From Pollutimonas sp036675955 (GTDB lineage: Bacteria; Pseudomonadota; Gammaproteobacteria; Burkholderiales; Burkholderiaceae_B): a stretch of 7,302 nucleotides of DNA. Each line of letters starts with the position of its first letter. Position 1 is the stretch's first letter. Under the pieces are notes generated by a model, which saw nothing but the letters and a program-made list of their open reading frames with translations, made no database searches and was not told the origin of the DNA. The stretch spans positions 1-7,302 of the forward strand of contig JAKFDW010000350.1 in the NCBI GenBank assembly GCA_036675955.1, in the 5' to 3' direction. The position numbers and the translations under genes were made by a program. Shown here piece after piece: positions 6,253 through 7,302 of the stretch.

Positions 6253-7135
6253 TGGCTCCCGTCATGCCCGATACGTAGTACTCGACGAAAAACGAATACA
6301 CGATCGCTACCGGCAATGATCCCACGAGTGCCCCGGCCATCAGTGCGCCCCAATGATAGACATCGCCCTCGATGAGTTCTGTCACGATTCCCACAGGAAC
6401 TGTTTTCATTTCAGTGGAAGAAATAAAGGTCAGGGCATAGATGAACTCGTTCCACGACAGTGTGAAGGCGAAAATTCCGGCGGAAATCAGCCCGGGCACA
6501 GACAGCGGAAGAATGATTTTTACAAGAATTTCCCAGCGGGTGGCGCCGTCGATCAGGGCGCACTCTTCGAGTTCGTAGGGTATGGACCGGAAATAACCCA
6601 TCAAGAGCCAGGTGCTGAACGGTATAAGAAAAGTGGGGTAGGTGAGTATCAGCGCCATCCGGGTGTCGAACAGGCCCAATTGAAAGACGATGGCGGCCAG
6701 CGGTATGAACAGTATCGACGGCGGTACCAGATACGCGAAGAAGATGCCCAGGCCCACTTGTTTGGACCCCTGGAAGCGCAGGCGCTCGATGGCATAGGCG
6801 GCGAAGACGCTGGCCGCCAGGGAAATGAAGGTCGCCACGGTGGAAATGAGTATCGAATTCCACAGCCAGCCGGGGAAGGGCGTTTCGAACATGAGTTTGT
6901 AAAAGTGCTTCAAGGTCGGAGCGAGCACCCAGAACGGATTGCCCGAACTCAGCGCCATTTCCTCATCGGGCTTGAACGAGGTGATGGCCATCCAATAGAA
7001 GGGAAACAGCAGCACGAACACGAATATGCCTAATGGAATATAGACCGTGACCCAGCGTCGCGGAATCGACTGCAGGTACTCCATTCCCTGTTTTTCATTT
7101 TTGTCGTCTTTCTTGCGCTTTTGATCAGTTTTCAT
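6242..7135 (-). CDS. Carbohydrate-type ABC transporter permease (MalG class, CUT1)
   Basis: One of two inner-membrane subunits forming the channel of a binding-protein-dependent importer, probably for a sugar or polyol. The 297-residue protein has about six membrane segments: near 31-52, 92-114, 128-154, 160-181, 214-236 and 265-288. The cytoplasmic EAA loop that contacts the ATPase is clear at about 188-211 (ELEECALIDGATRWEILVKI then LPL), with Cys in place of one Ala. Start: the ATG at 7135 shares its A with the upstream stop (TGATG) and has GGAG with 7-nt spacing; a GTG one codon earlier is possible. Unusual: residues 1-17 are very rich in Lys, Asp and Glu, and an internal Met18 would remove them. 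Substrate cannot be told from the permease alone. Confidence 0.93.
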   Translation of the reverse strand: MKTDQKRKKDDKNEKQGMEYLQSIPRRWVTVYIPLGIFVFVLLFPFYWMAITSFKPDEEMALSSGNPFWVLAPTLKHFYKLMFETPFPGWLWNSILISTVATFISLAASVFAAYAIERLRFQGSKQVGLGIFFAYLVPPSILFIPLAAIVFQLGLFDTRMALILTYPTFLIPFSTWLLMGYFRSIPYELEECALIDGATRWEILVKIILPLSVPGLISAGIFAFTLSWNEFIYALTFISSTEMKTVPVGIVTELIEGDVYHWGALMAGALVGSLPVAIVYSFFVEYYVSGMTGAIKE

Positions 7136-7302
7136 CACTTGTCTCCGCCCTGTTGCCAGGCACGCCGTTGCAAACCGAAGTAGGAAAACATGATGGCCGC
7201 CAGCAGGAAGGGCACCATCATTATGGCCAGCGCCGCCCCTTCGCCTAGCGATCCCCCCGGAATGGCCCGCTGGAAGGACAGGGTGGTCATGAGGTGCGTG
7301 GC
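7135..7302 (-). CDS. Carbohydrate-type ABC transporter permease (MalF class), C-terminal fragment
   Basis: Only the last 55 codons are in the window; the 5' part lies beyond the right edge. The frame ends at the TGA at 7137-7135 and overlaps the ATG of the next permease by one base. The visible segment begins ATHLMTTLSFQRAI, continues through a Gly-rich loop (PGGSLGEGAAL), a last membrane helix (about AIMMVPFLLAAIMFSYF) and a short basic-polar tail. This is the usual ending of a MalF-type first permease, as is its position immediately upstream of a MalG-type gene. Order and coupling indicate one operon, with the substrate-binding protein and ATPase expected outside the window. Confidence 0.82.
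   Translation of the reverse strand, partial: ATHLMTTLSFQRAIPGGSLGEGAALAIMMVPFLLAAIMFSYFGLQRRAWQQGGDK

Noticed and set aside
6353..7033. Open frame of 226 codons on the + strand opposite the ABC permease
   Set aside because: It is hydrophilic and motif-free, while the - strand has an EAA loop and membrane helices typical of a permease.

Overview
The window looks like chromosomal DNA of a betaproteobacterium, most likely order Burkholderiales and perhaps family Alcaligenaceae (Bordetella/Pusillimonas relatives). This rests on moderately high GC, the protein sequences and gene order, not on a database search. All genes are protein-coding. I see no tRNA, rRNA, CRISPR array, insertion sequence or phage gene.

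Left part (1-1592, + strand): the 3' end of iscU and a complete iscA, the end of an iron-sulfur cluster assembly operon. The usual hscB-hscA-fdx continuation is missing. After a 100-nt gap with a candidate promoter comes a 293-residue protein made of two methylglyoxal-synthase-like domains. The second keeps the full catalytic set and the first looks degenerate. A perfect 12-bp hairpin sits inside its last codons.

Middle part (1653-5041, - strand): a tight translation-linked cluster, transcribed right to left: prfB (release factor 2), a short-chain dehydrogenase/reductase (SDR), then lysS (class II lysyl-tRNA synthetase). prfB must be read through a programmed +1 frameshift (in-frame TGA at 4958-4960 within CTTTGAC, with a GGGGG Shine-Dalgarno-like run before it). 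A plain open reading frame therefore gives the wrong N-terminus. prfB-lysS is a classical pair, and here the SDR gene sits between them with almost no spacing.

Right part (5155-7302): a + strand TDT/TehA-like membrane transporter diverges from prfB across a 113-nt spacer. Its 3' end overlaps by 11 bp, tail to tail, the end of a - strand ABC sugar-type permease (MalG class). That gene is preceded, with a TGATG junction, by the end of a MalF-class permease running off the right edge. These two form the membrane part of a CUT1-type importer whose other genes lie outside the window.

No wholly new multi-gene system is evident. The most unusual points are an IscU with Asp and Glu where the conserved Cys37 and Asp39 should be, the tandem methylglyoxal-synthase protein, its terminator-like hairpin inside coding sequence, and the oxidoreductase embedded between two translation genes.
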